A stretch of 22,598 bases of DNA, taken from positions 1 through 22,598 of the forward strand of contig CAZFCK010000055.1 in NCBI GenBank assembly GCA_964517355.1. The letters run 5' to 3'. Both the position numbers and the translations under genes were made by a program. The notes beneath the pieces were generated by a model that searched no databases, was not told the DNA's origin, and saw only the letters and a list, made by a program, of their open reading frames with translations. The stretch is from CAZFCK01 sp964517355. Lineage in GTDB: Bacteria > Desulfobacterota > Desulfovibrionia > Desulfovibrionales > Desulfovibrionaceae. Shown here piece by piece: positions 22,458-22,598 of this stretch; position 1 is the stretch's first letter; each line of letters opens with the position of its first letter.

Positions 22458-22584
22458 GGGCGGGATGTAGAACGGAAGCGGCGCAAGGGCAAGAAAAACC
22501 CTGGGCAGAACGCGCCGCATCGTCCGTTTTTGCAAAATACGGTTTTCAACAATGTGGTTATTTCCTTTGCTCCGAAAGTGCCTT

Positions 22585-22598
22585 CGGGGGGAAACCTT
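22585..22598 (+). repeat. Probable start of another family-2 repeat, cut by the window end
   Basis: The last 14 bases (CGGGGGGAAACCTT) equal the first arm of the 5' hairpin at 3187-3200. The preceding bases do not match the family, so the left boundary differs from the other copies. The remainder lies outside the window. Confidence 0.4.

Overview
The window looks like a chromosomal segment from a Gram-negative, flagellated, GC-rich bacterium, most likely a Desulfovibrionaceae-type sulfate reducer. This is inferred from the fliJ/MotE pair, the B12-type radical SAM protein, the large hybrid kinase, Tat-type signals, an arylsulfotransferase and the general sequence style. No species marker such as 16S rRNA is present. 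There are no phage genes, transposases, integrases or CRISPR arrays. The accessory character comes from short dispersed structured repeats in the intergenic gaps.

Layout. Positions 1-400 hold repeats and hairpins but no gene. A minus-strand pair, fliJ then a MotE-like gene (1442 to 401), is preceded by a well-spaced sigma-54-type promoter. A divergent radical SAM protein follows (1690-3072). Positions 3073-3521 are filled by two inverted copies of a dispersed repeat. Positions 3522-10204 form a plus-strand block: a Tat-exported DUF3604/PHP-like metal hydrolase, then (after a 309-base gap) a tight run of a small YIDPGT membrane protein, a Tat-exported alkaline-phosphatase-superfamily hydrolase, a cytoplasmic CysD/CysH-like PP-loop protein and a secreted arylsulfotransferase. 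A repeat-bearing gap leads to an RND efflux adaptor and pump with overlapping reading frames (10528-14953). Convergent to the pump is a 1236-residue hybrid histidine kinase (18716-15006). The 569-base gap before murA holds another repeat copy and an 86-nt nested hairpin. Then come murA (minus, TTG start), tRNA-His(GTG) with its own promoter and terminator (plus), and murJ (minus).

How the genes may work together. murA and murJ are peptidoglycan housekeeping genes (UDP-GlcNAc enolpyruvyl transfer; lipid II flipping). The RND pair should join an outer-membrane channel encoded elsewhere. The most interesting block is 3522-10204. It combines two exported hydrolases, a sulfotransferase-type beta-propeller, a small envelope protein and a cytoplasmic protein related to sulfate-activating enzymes. 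I read it as a candidate envelope phospho/sulfo-ester modification or scavenging system. The individual families are recognisable, but the substrate and the joint pathway are inference.

Other points worth a second look: a symmetric six-cysteine motif inserted in the kinase GAF domain, a degenerate receiver at the kinase N-terminus, two families of structured intergenic repeats, and the sigma-54 promoter of fliJ.
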